Positions 10,991-22,809 of a DNA stretch of 64,000 nt are shown piece by piece. Made by a program: the position numbers and the translations under genes. How positions within the stretch are numbered: the first letter of the stretch is position 1; the number at the start of each line of letters is the position of its first letter. This stretch comes from Hemibagrus wyckioides (taxonomy: Eukaryota; Chordata; Actinopteri; Siluriformes; Bagridae): contig NC_080714.1 in the NCBI RefSeq assembly GCF_019097595.1, positions 23,296,759-23,360,758 on the forward strand. The letters are read 5' to 3'. Under the pieces are notes generated by a model. That model was not told the origin of the DNA, searched no databases, and worked only from the letters and a program-made list of their open reading frames with translations.

Positions 10991-12638
10991 GGGAGTCTTC
11001 AGAGGACTTTCCCGTTGCTGGGTAACACAACAAGCTTGTCTAATTATCTTCAAGATAGAGAACCTAACAAAAGGTTCATGAAGGACCGACTGTTTTAGCT
11101 GCTGAAACCCAAGTGATAAAGAAAGACTAACGTTAAACCTAACAATAATCGGATAAAAAGTACATTTTTTAACATTTTTCGGATCGTTTCCAAATCTCTC
11201 AGAAAGGGGCTGTATATCTGTTTACTTGACAGATTAAATGTACTGAGTCCCAATACAATAAAAAAAACGATACCGAGGAAGGAAGTCGAAATGTTATCGA
11301 AACCATCCTCTATTCATCTCTCCCTCGCTCTATCCTGATTTTCTTTTTCTGTTTATTTCAATGCAGTCAGGAGTATCATGTTAAAGAATTTTTCTTCCGC
11401 TAAACATCTCCACATAATTTCTACTACTGTGTAGCATTTTTCGATATTTTACTAAATGTATTTTAACCTTTGCTAAAAATGTATTGTATTTTTTTTCGCC
11501 TGTATACATGTCAAATTTAGATTTTAATAATAAATAAAAATGGAACAAAGCTTGACCATAAGTTGGAAAGTAAAACCGGACCTTTGACATTTTTTTTTTT
11601 TTTAGATATTACATTCAGTTGAATGTAGCCTTTTTGTCTGTAGTCTGATGCTTTTAACAAGAGTTTCACTGTAAGGAGACGGTAACTCTTTACCCCACCT
11701 ACAACTAAATAACTACCATCCAACCTACACGTTTCCAAGCATATGATTTCATGGGTGGTTTTCCCTCCCCACCTAACCAGAGTCAGTGGGTTTAAATAAC
11801 ACGTTACAGTAGAAGACCTAACACTTTGTTTATTTCTTATATTTCAGCTCAAAACTTATTAGCAGGTCACTGACTGAAGGTCATTTCAGCACAAGATTTT
11901 AAAGAATCTGTAAAATCATAGCTCCGGCTGCACCGTATTTCCTACCTGACCGACTCATTGTTAGAAAAGTGTGACAATAAACTTCATTGCATTTAAGTGC
12001 CCAGACTGAACGACTCATACCCTCTGAAGTAAATAAATAAATAACACCAATCTTGGCTTTCAGCTCTTATTTCAGCATGAATTGAACGGTATCCCTTCCA
12101 TCCAGTGCTGTTGAATATCGAGCAAAACCGCTGGACGGCCCGAACGCCGGCCGTGCAATTTAACATGACCATTTTACAAAGTGTCTCATCTCATCGCGCC
12201 CTTTCAGTAGAGGCCCTGTAATGATCCGCACTGAAGCCTTTCACCAGTTTAATAAGACATCCACACAGTATGTGCAATGCAACCACCTCTGCTGGATTTC
12301 AGTATAATCTTCTACCCTGATCAAACCAAGCACCGTTAAAAGTGCCACATGAGAGGCAGGACAGAAGAGGGTAAGCAAAGTGCCGGCTGATATTATACTA
12401 GCACTCCGCTCATCTCCGTTCTCTATTTCACCGGGATTACGGACGTTTCTGAATCGTCCGTCTGGGATTATAATCTTCATGAAGAGTCTTTCAACACCCT
12501 CGCTACCTTCTCACTGACTTTTAGACAGACCACCTCTCCTCATGCAGCATCCGGTGTTTTCAGGATGATGTAAAGTCAGAAAAAGACTGGAGTATGTTCA
12601 CTCAGTTATTTAATCAAATAAAGCTTTTTAAGATTGAG

Positions 12639-12640
<2 letters not shown>
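10991..12640. other. Non-coding, nothing recognised
   Basis: The stretch 12080-12480 is non-repetitive and of balanced composition but has no splice-bounded open frame that I trust. Confidence 0.4.

Positions 12641-12645
<5 letters not shown>

Positions 12646-12684
<39 letters not shown>
12646..12684. repeat. (TA)n microsatellite
   Basis: TA dinucleotide run. Confidence 0.95.
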
Positions 12685-12690
<6 letters not shown>

Positions 12691-13104
12691 CACACGAAAC
12701 TTAAAGCCATACAATGCTAAAGCCGCTACATTACTAGAGAACGTGTCAAAAAGTCTGACTGGACATATAAAGGGGAATTGTTGGAATATCAGCTGAGGAT
12801 CTTCAGTAAGTGTTTGGATGGTTTGATTTGGTCAGTGTTGGTTTGTGCTCATGACTGTCACCAGACTGACCTTTCCTGCGTCACCGTGCGACACAAAAGA
12901 GCTGAATGATTCACTGTGTCATGTTAAATGAAAGGATGTCACGCTTCTATTGCGTGACCAAACACAGTGTCTCTCATCTCTGAACGGTGCATCATACAGA
13001 AAGAGAAAGAATTTGAAGAGCCAACAAGATGATGTAATGACAATGTATTAATGTCTCCCGTTCCTTTGTATAGCAAACCTCTGACATATTTATAAAAGCT
13101 TCAT

Positions 13105-13285
13105 CTATGACATTTACATTTCTAGGCATTAGGCAGCCGAACTTATCCAGACTTACATTTTATCTCATTTTGTACAACTGAGCAAGGGCCTTGCTCAAAG
13201 GTCCAGCAGTGGCAGTGCTGGGATTTCAACTCGCAACCTTCTGGTCAATAGTCCAACACCTTAACCACTAAGCTACCACATCCAC
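13105..13285 (-). mobile_element. tRNA-derived SINE
   Basis: On the minus strand: head ggatgtggtagcttagtggt, B-box region around gcgagttgaaatccc, then a body with gagcaaggcccttg and the terminal part near acttacatttt. The gagcaaggccc block and the 3' block are typical of a widespread teleost SINE group (V-SINE/Mermaid-like, family assignment tentative). It matches 57590-57775 in opposite orientation. Confidence 0.75.
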
Positions 13286-14040
13286 ATGACTAATAGGTTT
13301 ATGATCTATACATCATCCATAAATTACTAAGTTTGCTCATAAATAAAAAGACTCCCACAAAAGGCAAAGCTCACAAAGTTGAAAACAACTAAAGAGTGTT
13401 CTAACGCAGCTCAGCCACTTTTACAGCACTAACTCAGCCGCTAAGTTTTCTTTCTGTTTGTTTTTATCTATCTTAAACACTAGCATTAAAGCACAGTAAA
13501 GGGCTAAAATCGTTACGTTTTTTGTGCCAATGCTGAAACTTTTTAAAAAAATATTGTTAAAAACATATTAACCTGTGTCATCTGCTGGTAAAAAAACTAT
13601 TTTAATGTTATGTTAATGATCCTGATATAAAAAATATATCAATTATCATGGACATTTATTCAATTATCATGTCTTTAATACCCTGACAGGACAGTTTTTC
13701 CACATGCTGACCCATGCTTAGGGCTCTCCTCACATAAACACAAGGATCTGGCAAGTTTTTTTTGTTTTTTTTTAGGGAGCATGTAGTGCACGGTTAGAAC
13801 ATAACCCGCTCTTCCAGTACTGAGAATAAGGAAAATGTTCTCTGTGGGGTTTTTTTTCCCAAGTGTTCCATCATGTCCTGAGTCTTTCTTACATATCAGA
13901 AAAAACTCACCAAGGAGCAGGATGTAATTACACACATTCCATATGGCCAACTAGTGTTACTATGTTCAACACAAAAGAAACTCACATGAGAAGAACAAGG
14001 CTTAGCTGCGCCAGTGATCTCTTTTACAGACCTGAAAGCC

Positions 14041-14041
14041 C

Positions 14042-14074
<33 letters not shown>
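14041..14074. repeat. (CA)n microsatellite
   Basis: CA dinucleotide run about 80 bases downstream, in the minus direction, of the candidate first exon at 14152-14191. Confidence 0.95.
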
Positions 14075-14077
<3 letters not shown>

Positions 14078-14151
14078 CCACCGCACATCGTTGCCTGCTT
14101 CTGAACAGTTCACTGGCCTTGTTAAAAGTGATTCCACATTTCTCCTCTTAC

Positions 14152-14191
14152 CATGGTGGGTGTCCAGCACAGCCGCGTCGTCCAGCTCCAT
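14152..14191 (-). CDS. Candidate first coding exon of an unidentified minus-strand gene
   Basis: An ATG at 14191 opens 13 codons (MELDDAAVLDTHH) that run into a strong donor, CATG|GTAAGA, at 14152. The peptide is acidic and non-repetitive. The sequence upstream on this strand (about 14200-14420) is GC- and CpG-rich, as expected of a promoter and 5' UTR. No continuing exon could be identified between here and the left edge, and I do not recognise the protein. It could equally be a chance donor next to a chance ATG. Confidence 0.3.
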
Positions 14192-14199
14192 AACTTCAA

Positions 14200-14425
14200 A
14201 GCAGTGTGAAATCAAAATCAGACATAGTGCTGGAGAAGTTCGGTGATCCGAGAAGCCTGTTTATCCACACAGGTCGCGTGCTGTCTGTATGCTGCGCTGA
14301 CTGAGCTGCTGCGCCTGACAGTTAACAGTGGAGTGGATTGGGACGAGGCCGGCCGTCGCGGCTTCTCGGGGGCCCTCTCTTTTCTGAACCTCGCTCCAGC
14401 ACTCTTAAAGACACAGCGCTTGGCT
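14200..14425 (-). promoter_or_regulatory. CpG-rich stretch, possible minus-strand promoter
   Basis: Locally rich in CG dinucleotides (ggccggccgtcgcgg near 14348) against a CpG-poor background. It sits directly upstream of the candidate exon at 14152-14191. A pyrimidine tract with CCTC repeats follows at 14430-14550. No TATA box is obvious. Confidence 0.35.
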
Positions 14426-14489
14426 TTCTCTCTATCTCTGTCTACCTCCCTCCTACTCGGTTCCTGCCTCTTCTTTTTTTTTTTCCCCC

Positions 14490-14550
14490 CCTTACTTTCC
14501 CTGCCTCCCTCCCTCCCTCCTTCCCTACCTCCCTCCTTTCCTCCCTAGAT
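14490..14550. repeat. (CCTC)n low-complexity tract
   Basis: CCTC/CCTT repeats preceded by runs of T and C. Confidence 0.85.
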
Positions 14551-14699
14551 CGCTCTCTGTCATACTTTTGTGCCGTCTCTCTAACAGACTGTTGCCTCAA
14601 CATCTACTCAGAATCGTTGCCTGACCTGCGTGCGCATCAAATCATTACCGAGAGCCGGCAAATGGCTTTCATAAAATAAAATCACTAAGAGCTCCAGTG

Positions 14700-15058
14700 T
14701 CTAAGAGCATTAGAGCCTGGCTTGGGGAGATCGTTAAAAAAAAAAAGGGCAGATCAGATTCCCATTTTGTGTGCTTCATCCCCAACCTCTTAAACCTGGA
14801 CATCAGGCAATAATGCTCAGCCAGAACTAACCAAAATTACAAGCAAGGCTCGATCTTTAACCAAAGCAGGTGGGGGGATCGTTGTGCATCAAAATTCAAG
14901 GTCACACACTTGACTTGACTTTTTGGACAGGAAAACTTTGTTTAAATGTAGTGCAGTGTAGTAGATGATGTGCCTCATTACTAGTTCATTAATGCATTAA
15001 AGCAGCCATTTGTAACATTTAAAAATAGACCTATATGAATCATAATCTGAAAGACATC

Positions 15059-15094
<36 letters not shown>

Positions 15095-16380
15095 GGGGGG
15101 GGGAGGGGGGGTTGCAATATAACATTCATTGAATCAGGCTACTTTCAAGAATCTGTTGACTTTTTTTTCTGGCCCAGAAATTAGCTCCACCCCCAGAGGA
15201 AGTAGAATCAATAGAAGGGGATGTTGCTGAAGGAACGGTAAATGTTTACTGCCTGTTTTTTTTGTATTGTTTTTTGTGTTTTTCTGTTTTTATGTAATTT
15301 GCCTTGCAGGTCACAAAGGGCTCTAAAATTACATATCGCTGCTTTAAAATGAAGCAAACCTGATCATTTTATAACAAGTTCCTTAAACAACTAACAGTAA
15401 AACACTAAATTTAAGATTTTTGACGTTCGCTTCTTGACATCCTTTTCTTTTGTTTTTATAAATTATTTTACTGAATTCTTACAATTTGTGTATCCACTAT
15501 AAGAGGTGAATGTCCAAATTTAATCTATTTAATCTACAGTTTGGATCATCAGTCCCTATCGCTCACAGTCTCTCATCAGGCTAATAAATTAACTGGACAC
15601 ATACACAGACTCATTCATTTTGGTGTTCAACTTGAAGTCTATTCCTACAGAGTGCCAGAGCATGGATCATGAATTGTTCGCAGTAGACTAAATTTTCTGT
15701 GGAGTCGGAGAAACAGCGCAGTCAGAGATGGTTTTTAAACAAAGCCACCCTGTGACAGCATTGTGATTATTCCACCCACTGCAGATTAGTGCTCTGAGGT
15801 CTGCTGGAGGTTAAACTGGACAAAGAGAAAGCACCAGAGCATTCGCTTTGTCTGGAAGCTCTATACACACTCTATTGAGTGTCTCTAAGTGTACACCAAG
15901 TGTTCCAGCCTACTAGATCATTTGCACACCCTGCATTGCTCAAAACAAATATATTTCGAGATGGACATCAGCGTTATGGGAAAAAGCTCATACGTGATTA
16001 TGTGAGTAAAAGAGGTCACATTTTCCAGGATTCTGAGTAACACGTCATTATATGGAGGTTGCAAGTTCGAATCACAGCGAAGCCACAGCCATCTGTGACT
16101 GAAAAATATTCCCTGTGCTCTTTTAGTGAAAGAGATGCCATGCTGTCTGTGCCCTCTCAATCACAGTGACTCTAGTGAATCATGTGCATCTCTGAGCTCA
16201 TGTATGTGGAAGAGGGCAGGAAGCATGTTACACTGCCCTGGGATGCAGTATAAGCAACAGTTTCGCTTGGCTGGCTTCATGTGTCTCATGAGAAGCATGT
16301 GACATCCTACTCATCCTCTCTGGTTGGTAGCTTTCATATTATAGCGCAAGCAAAGATGTGGAAAGATTTAAAAAAAATGA
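14700..16380. other. Non-coding stretch
   Basis: Contains a TA run followed by a G run at 15061-15112. No exon or named repeat seen elsewhere. Confidence 0.45.
15061..15112. repeat. (TA)n then poly-G tract
   Basis: A TA run of about 27 bases, a short TG run, then G runs interrupted by a single A. Confidence 0.9.
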
Positions 16381-16394
16381 ACCATTCATAATGT

Positions 16395-16950
16395 ATGTGA
16401 GTGAGTGAGTGAATGAACGTTCGTTCCTTATTCGAACGAACAAACAAGCAAGCAGGTAAGTAAATAAATAAATAAATAAATATGTAAATGAATGAATGAA
16501 TGACTTAGTGAGTGAGTGAGTGAGTGAGTGCATGGGTTAAAAAATACATGAGTAAATAAACACATGAATGAATGAATGAATAATTGAATGAATGAGTGAG
16601 TGAAAAAATAACTAAACAAATTTTAAAAAACATGGATAAATGGGTGAGTGAGTGAGTGAGTGAGTGAGTGAGTGGGTGGTTGGGTGAGTGAGTGAGTGAG
16701 TGAGTGAGTGAATGAGTGAGTGAATGAGTGTGTGTGTGTGTGAGTTGGTGAGTGAGTAAGTGACTGAGTGTGTGAGTAAGTGGGTGGTTGGGTGAGTGAG
16801 TGAGTGTGTGTGTGTGTGTGTGTGTGAGTTGGTGAGTGAGTAAGTGAGTGTGTGAGTAAGTGGGTGGTTGGGTGGGTGAGTGAGTTGAGTGAGTGAGTGA
16901 GTGAGTGAGTGAATGAGTGAGTGAGTGAGTGAATGAATGAGTCAGTGTGT
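16395..16950. repeat. (GTGA)n/(AATG)n tetranucleotide block
   Basis: Mixed GTGA, AATG and AATA tetranucleotides with short TG runs. Long minus-strand frames of repeated Thr-His-Ser-Leu come from this and are not genes. Confidence 0.92.
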
Positions 16951-16952
16951 GT

Positions 16953-17785
16953 GAGTAGGATCAACGATAGAGGAGTAGGACCAGCGATAGAGGAGTAGGA
17001 TCAGCGACAGAGGAGTAGGACCAGCGACAGAGGAGTAGGACCAGCGATAGAGGAGTAGGATCAGCGACAGAGGAGTAGGACCAGCGACAGAGGAGTAGGA
17101 CCAGCGACAGAGGAGTAGGACCAGCGATAGAGGAGTAGGACCAGCGATAGAGGAGTAGGACCAGCGACAGAGGAGTAGGACCAGCGACAGAGGAGTAGGA
17201 CCAGCGACAGAGGAGTAGGACCAGCGACAGAGGAGTAGGATCAGCGACAGAGGAGTAGGATCAGCGACAGAGGAGTAGGACCAGCGACAGAGGAGTAGGA
17301 CCAGCGATAGAGGAGTAGGACCAGCGATAGAGGAGTAGGACCAGCGATAGAGGAGTAGGACCAGCGAAAGAGGAGTAGGATCAGCGATAGAGGAGTAGGA
17401 TCAGCGATAGAGGAGTAGGATCAGCGAAAGAGGAGTAGGATCAGCGATAGAGGAGTAGGATCAGCGATAGAGGAGTAGGATCAGCGATAGAGGAGTAGGC
17501 CCAGCGATAGAGGAGTAGGACCAGCGATAGAGGAGTAGGACCAGCGATAGAGGAGTAGGACCAGCGATAGAGGAGTAGGACCAGCGATAGAGGAGTAGGA
17601 CCAGCGATAGAGGAGTAGGATCAGCGATAGAGGAGTAGGATCAGCGACAGAGGAGTAGGATCAGCGATAGAGGAGTAGGATCAGCGATAGAGGAGTAGGA
17701 CCAGCGATAGAGGAGTAGGACCAGCGATAGAGGAGTAGGATCAGCGATAGAGGAGTAGGATCAGCGATAGAGGAGTAGGATCAGT
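16953..17785. repeat. 20-bp minisatellite, about 41 copies
   Basis: Near-perfect tandem copies of aggagtaggaccagcgatag. Variation is confined to a few positions: C/T at the first base of CCAGCG (tcagcg), and T, C or A in GATAG/GACAG/GAAAG. Variants cluster along the array, which suggests spread by unequal exchange or replication slippage. It begins directly after the GTGA block. Confidence 0.95.
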
Positions 17786-19337
17786 AAGCTTCCAGTCATC
17801 TGCATTATTTTTCCTCTCCTACAAAAATCAGGGTTTTGAAAGATATGCTACCAGCTGTGTGATTGATGTGTATAATTCAGTTCATGGTGCTGTAAAGATA
17901 TCTGTAATGTTAAAGACTAAATCCTAAAATCACTTTGGCCAATGACTAGCTCACTTTCTGTTGAGGACGCAAATCGCAATATCAGACATTTACTTATAAA
18001 AACAACTTAACTAGCTAGGGCTTAATCAGTTAACTAGCTCGCCATACTTTATTACATTATGTTAGCTATCAACAGTTAGGTTTCCAGGCAACCAAAGCAC
18101 ATGACTGGGGAAAACACCCTGGAGCTTTGAGATGACATTTATGATTAGTAACCCCCCTAGTTACACACAGCTGTGGTGTTTGAGGTTCATGTGGATTACG
18201 TCTTTGGAATGCAGGAAAAGTGCGAGACGTATTCAAGTGTTTGCTTCATGCACTCACTGCTGTTTGGTGTCTGGGTGCTTTTATCCTCATAGAGCTGCTG
18301 ATTCACAGGAGCGCTGATGTTGTGTCTCAGGAGCCACATAGTGCACGACTCAGCTCGTCGCTCTCCCAGGGGCAACCAACTGACCTGTGGACAGGGTAAG
18401 TAGTCAGATTAGGTGTGACACAAACATCACTTTCTCATGGAGAAGCTCTTGGTTTGGTGATCTGCTGTCTTGATATCTGCTGCCCCCTAGAGAACAAAAG
18501 GATCACATGTTCTGTATGCTCTGCAGAGGCATCAGCATCCAGAGCAGTGTTTAACGTTCTGGTACTAAAGCTTTAAAGTGCTCAAATGTTATAACTGCTT
18601 CCAAGATGTTATAACTGCTACCAAAGATGTCATGTAAGCGTTCTACCAGGGTTCCTGTCAATTTGTACCCTATTTCAAATCCAGCTAGTGTCGTTTTTTG
18701 CAAAGAATCTTCTAACATTCTATGGGATTGTATTCAGATGATTTCCCAAAATCAGGTCAGTCATTTTACAAATATTTTCCTCACCCCCTTGTCATCCAAG
18801 ATGTTCATGTCTTTCTTTCTACAGTCGTAAAGAAATGATGTTTTTTTGAGGAAAATAGTTCAGGATTTTTTCTCCATATAGTGGACTTCTATGGTGCCCA
18901 TGAGTCTGAACTTCCAAAATGCAGCTTCAAATGGCTCTAAACCATCCCAGCAGAGGAAGAGGGGTCTTATCTAGCCAAAGCATCGGTCATTTTCTTAGAA
19001 AAAATTGTTAAAAATCGTATCCTTTTTAACCACAAAAGCTCGTCCAGCACTAGCTCTCGAATGTGTGCAACAACTTCGGCGCGGACCTCCTTCTCCACAC
19101 TAGTAACCACTGGTGGCTACATCTGAAGAAAGGAAGACATGAACATCTTGGATGAAAAGGGGATGAGTAAATTATTTGTAGATTTTTGTTCTGGAAGTGA
19201 ACTTCGAAGGTTCACTCACATCAAACAATGCACATGATCTTCAGACTCGATATGATCACCAGCTCAGTGCTAGTCCTCAGAAGTTCATTACTGCTCCTGA
19301 ACCTGAGTCTTCTACTTTAATGGAAGCACTCACTCAC
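17786..19337. other. Non-coding, nothing recognised with confidence
   Basis: Around 18300-18400 both strands have splice-like signals but no frame stays open well enough to call an exon. Confidence 0.4.
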
Positions 19338-19459
19338 CTCAGCTTTGTCAAATAGCACCAGCTCACACTTGGTCAGCAGGCAAAGCTTCACCTTCCAGCT
19401 ACCTGGCTCCATTAGCGGCTGTCCGCAAGATATCCAGTGCACCGATGAGCCGGTCATAT
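19338..19459 (-). CDS. Candidate internal exon of an unidentified minus-strand gene
   Basis: A 122-base stretch is bounded by a good acceptor (CTTTGCAG before 19459) and a strong donor (GAG|GTGAGT after 19338). One frame is open throughout. It has an ATG two bases inside the exon (19457) and reads MTGSSVHWISCGQP and later SWKVKLCLLTKCELVLFDKA. A second frame is open for the first 60 bases (YDRLIGALDILRTAANGA). The first frame's end, with alternating hydrophobic residues, resembles a beta-rich fold such as a PH domain, but that is a guess. No flanking exon was found, so the gene cannot be named. Confidence 0.35.
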
Positions 19460-20880
19460 CTGCAAAGCACAAGCATACATCTGATGATAAAGCTGACGTT
19501 ACCTACTAACGTCAGCTGAGGTGTGATCCTGGTATTCTCCAGACTAATGATGAATGAAACTCGGTGCCAAACAATGTTGAACTCTATATGTAAAAAGCCG
19601 AAATATACTTATACTAGTACCCACACAACTTGTAGCTAGCTATTCCCCAACACTCCTGGACACAAACATATTGTACAGATAACCTTCGAGTCGATTCGAG
19701 ACTTCAATTCACAACATGATTAGAGATTTAAATAAAACACACTTCCCTCTGCTGAGATGTCAGGTCAAGACGTACCAATCACTTTCATCCAGCCCTGGTA
19801 GTGACAACGGGTCATCGCTCTATCCATCGTGGTGCGTCTTCTTCTACTTCTTCATCTTGTTGACACTTTCTTTGGGTACTTTGGTTCTTGTGCTTCTTTA
19901 GTAGGTCAGAGTCAGCAGCAAAACAGCAAGAGCTCTTTCTCTCTCTCTCTCCATGCCAAAGCAAACTGACACCTAGCCTGCAGCCATAAAAACTTGTGAA
20001 ATACCGAGACTTTTCAGGCTGTCAGGAGGCAGACCGAGTCTTGTCTACGGGACTAGCATGGATTACAAAGTGCACAGCAGTTACAGTGTCCGAACGCCAT
20101 TCAGCGGCTTAATTAGATTAATGGATTACAGGAGAGTAGCTTCAGCTTTTCCGCTTCCTCGTTGCAGTCTTCCCTCAATGCCTTTTCGGTATAGAGCCAC
20201 TGATTTAACAATGCCACCGATCTCTTCTTAGGAAATCAGTGGTTCTAAGGAGAACTCAAAGGTTCAGACATGGATTAGGAGTATGGAGAAATTTTTATTT
20301 ATTTTTATTTTTGGAACACAGCCCAGACCAGAAATCGTCCAAATACGACGACTTATTATGGGCATCTGTATACAGCTGTGGGTAAACAAATCTAAAGATA
20401 AATTCAACACACAGAATGTGTGGAGTCAAACCATGCGGGATTCTGCCCAGGGAAGCTGAAACAGCATGGATTAGGAGTGTGTTCATTTGGGATACAGCCT
20501 GCGATAGTGAACCAGACCTGGATTAGATGTATAGAGCAATTCAAGAGACAATGAAACGGAGCTGGATTGGAAGAATGGAGCATTTTGGAATACAACCCAT
20601 GAATTAGCCGAGCCAATGGCTGGTGGTCATTATCTATTGATGAGAGTCTTTCAAATTCACTGAATTACATTACTTGTGTATAGAGGAAAGAATGTGTGTA
20701 TGTGTGTGTGTGTGAAGGATACTGTCTTTTTTGGTTGTTTAGTTACAACCGTGGTCAGATACAGATTAGATCATTACTACTGCCATCGACTCTGTGAGTG
20801 CCATCTAGTGTGCAGTACCTTTATTACATGATATCAGATTTACCAAATTCAGTCAGTAATTCATTTTAGATTGGATAGAA
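19460..20880. other. Non-coding, nothing recognised
   Basis: Short CT run near 19938 and TG run near 20700. No exon recognised. Confidence 0.4.
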
Positions 20881-20884
20881 AAGG

Positions 20885-21645
20885 AAATGAAAGGAAATGA
20901 AATTAAACAACGGTTATGGAGAAAAGGGAAGGAAAGAAAAGGGAAAGGAAGAAGGAAAAGGAGAGAGGTAGAGAAGAGAAGAGAAGAGAAGAGAAGAGAA
21001 GAGAAGAGAAGAGAAGAGAAGGCAGAAAATAACCGAGGAAAAAGACAGGAAAGGAGGAAAAAAAACTGGTCAGAGAGGAAAAGAAAAAAGAAATGGAGAG
21101 AAAAAAACAAAAAGAATCAATACATTGTGCATTCTGACAAAATGCTTTTTATTGTTTAAGGGGAAGGAAGAAAGTAAGGAGAGAAATTAGGGAAGGAAAA
21201 GAAAGAGGGGAAAGAAAGGGAAGGGGGAAATGAAAGAAGAGGGGAAGGAAGAAGGAAAAGGAGAGAAAGTGGGGAAGGGAAGGGAAGGGAAGGGAAGAGA
21301 AAGAAAGAGGGGAAAGAAAGGGAAGGGGGAGAGGAACGAAGAGGGGAAGGAAGAAGGAAAAGGAGAAAATGTGTGGAAGGGAAGGGAGGGGAAGGGAAGA
21401 AAAGAGAAAGGAAGGGGGAAAGGAAAGAAGAGGGGAAGGGAGAGAAGAGAAGAGAAGAGAAGAGAAGAGAAGAGAAGAGAAGAGAAGAGAAGAGAAGAAG
21501 AGAAGAGAATAACTGAAGAAAAAGACAGGAAAGGGAAAAAAAACGATAGAGAGAAAGAGGGGAAAAAGAAATGGAGAGAAAATACAAACAAAAGAAAGAA
21601 TCAATACATCATGCATTCTGACAAAATGCTTTTTATTGTTTAAAA
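20885..21645. repeat. Purine-rich (GAGAA/GGAAA) block present as two tandem copies
   Basis: The plus strand is almost entirely purine, with GAGAA and GGGAA repeats. The non-purine ends are duplicated: 21027-21160 aligns with about 21508-21642 (aaaaagacaggaaagg, then aatggagagaaaa, then cattctgacaaaatgctt and tttattgttta). The offset is about 482 bases. Each copy carries TTTATT, which is AATAAA on the minus strand. Long Lys/Arg/Glu or Phe/Ser/Leu frames here are artefacts of the repeat. Confidence 0.88.
21632..21637 (-). terminator. Distal poly(A) signal candidate of phf19
   Basis: AATAAA on the minus strand, 2.55 kb downstream of the phf19 stop. It is followed within 30 bases by a purine/pyrimidine asymmetric tract. 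Copy 1 of the duplicated block has the same hexamer at 21148-21153. Confidence 0.5.
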
Positions 21646-22803
21646 CTGGAGTGAATGGTTGATGAGTGACACACCGATAATTACATATTGCAAAAAAAAA
21701 AAAAAAACCTATGTTAAATATCTAACATATGATGAATATAAGCAGAGAAGTTTACGGACAGCTTAAAGCAATGTTACACCACAACACTGTTATTCATAGG
21801 AAACACTGAACTGTTCTCTCACTAGCTTTTTACTCGCAGCCACATCAGGATGGCGTGGAAGTAGATCAGATTTGGGAAGCTTGCGGGATGATGCTATTCG
21901 CAGTTCTCTCTGAATGGAGAGCGGAGCGATTCGGCTTGCTACTCCAGCGATCCCACACAGAACAGGCGGCGTGAAATACGGCTTTAAACGGAGCTTTGTG
22001 GATGTGTTTGGCGGCTATATAAGCCACAGCAGCTCTTTACTGGAACTTTAACACAAGATGAAAATCGGTGTGACTTTAACACAAGATAAAAAACAAAAAA
22101 AAACAAAACAAACAAACCCTTCAGAATCAGCAGCTGAACTACCTAGCATTAGTTCAATGTGATGAGCTATAGCGTTAAAGTTTTGGAGTATTATGCTCGA
22201 AATATGTCACTGGATTGGTTGTACTTGGGGAAATAGTTCCATAAAACGTTTTTCTTTTATATAATCAATAAGATGCACAAAGTAAGTGCTTTGTATAAAA
22301 GTTTGTTTTTTCTTTTCTTCTGATCAATTTATAAAATATATGACAAAATCAGTTAAGCAATAATAGTTGCATAGCTGAGAAAACAAGTTAATAGTGCAAT
22401 ACAATAAAGGGGGCTAAACTTTTTTTTTTTCCAATTATATACAGGTAAATAATAAAGTATATTTCTTTTTTTTTTTTTTTCTTTTTTTTTTTTCTTTTTT
22501 AACACTGTAAGAATGTCAAATAAACTCACGGTACTAATATGATACACTCGATTTAAAACTAGCTTAACATTTCCAGTCGTGTGAAAACTTGGGGCAGATT
22601 AAAAAAAATTAGGGCTACACATTTTTATACTGAAGCGATCTATAAGGAAGAAAGTCTTTGGAAGTGATACGACATATCAAGATATATTTTTAAAGTTCTA
22701 CACGAGTATATAGGCGTACGACGGCCAAAGCTTTCAACTGCAGACGGATATGTACACTGACTAGACTTCAAGGGTGTTAATAGGCAGGTTTAAGGGGTAA
22801 CAG

Positions 22804-22809
22804 TTTATT
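22804..22809 (-). terminator. Proximal poly(A) signal candidate of phf19
   Basis: AATAAA on the minus strand, about 1.38 kb after the stop codon. Use of this site would give a 3' UTR roughly half as long. Confidence 0.4.

Noticed and set aside
12241..12480. 79-codon minus-strand frame in non-repetitive sequence
   Set aside because: No bounding splice sites, start context or recognisable motif.
16339..16964. Minus-strand frames of Thr-His-Ser-Leu repeats up to 113 codons
   Set aside because: Direct translation of the GTGA tetranucleotide block.
20853..21643. Several overlapping open frames of 85-155 codons on both strands
   Set aside because: All are Lys/Arg/Glu or Phe/Ser/Leu translations of the purine-rich repeat, with no family resemblance or splice context.
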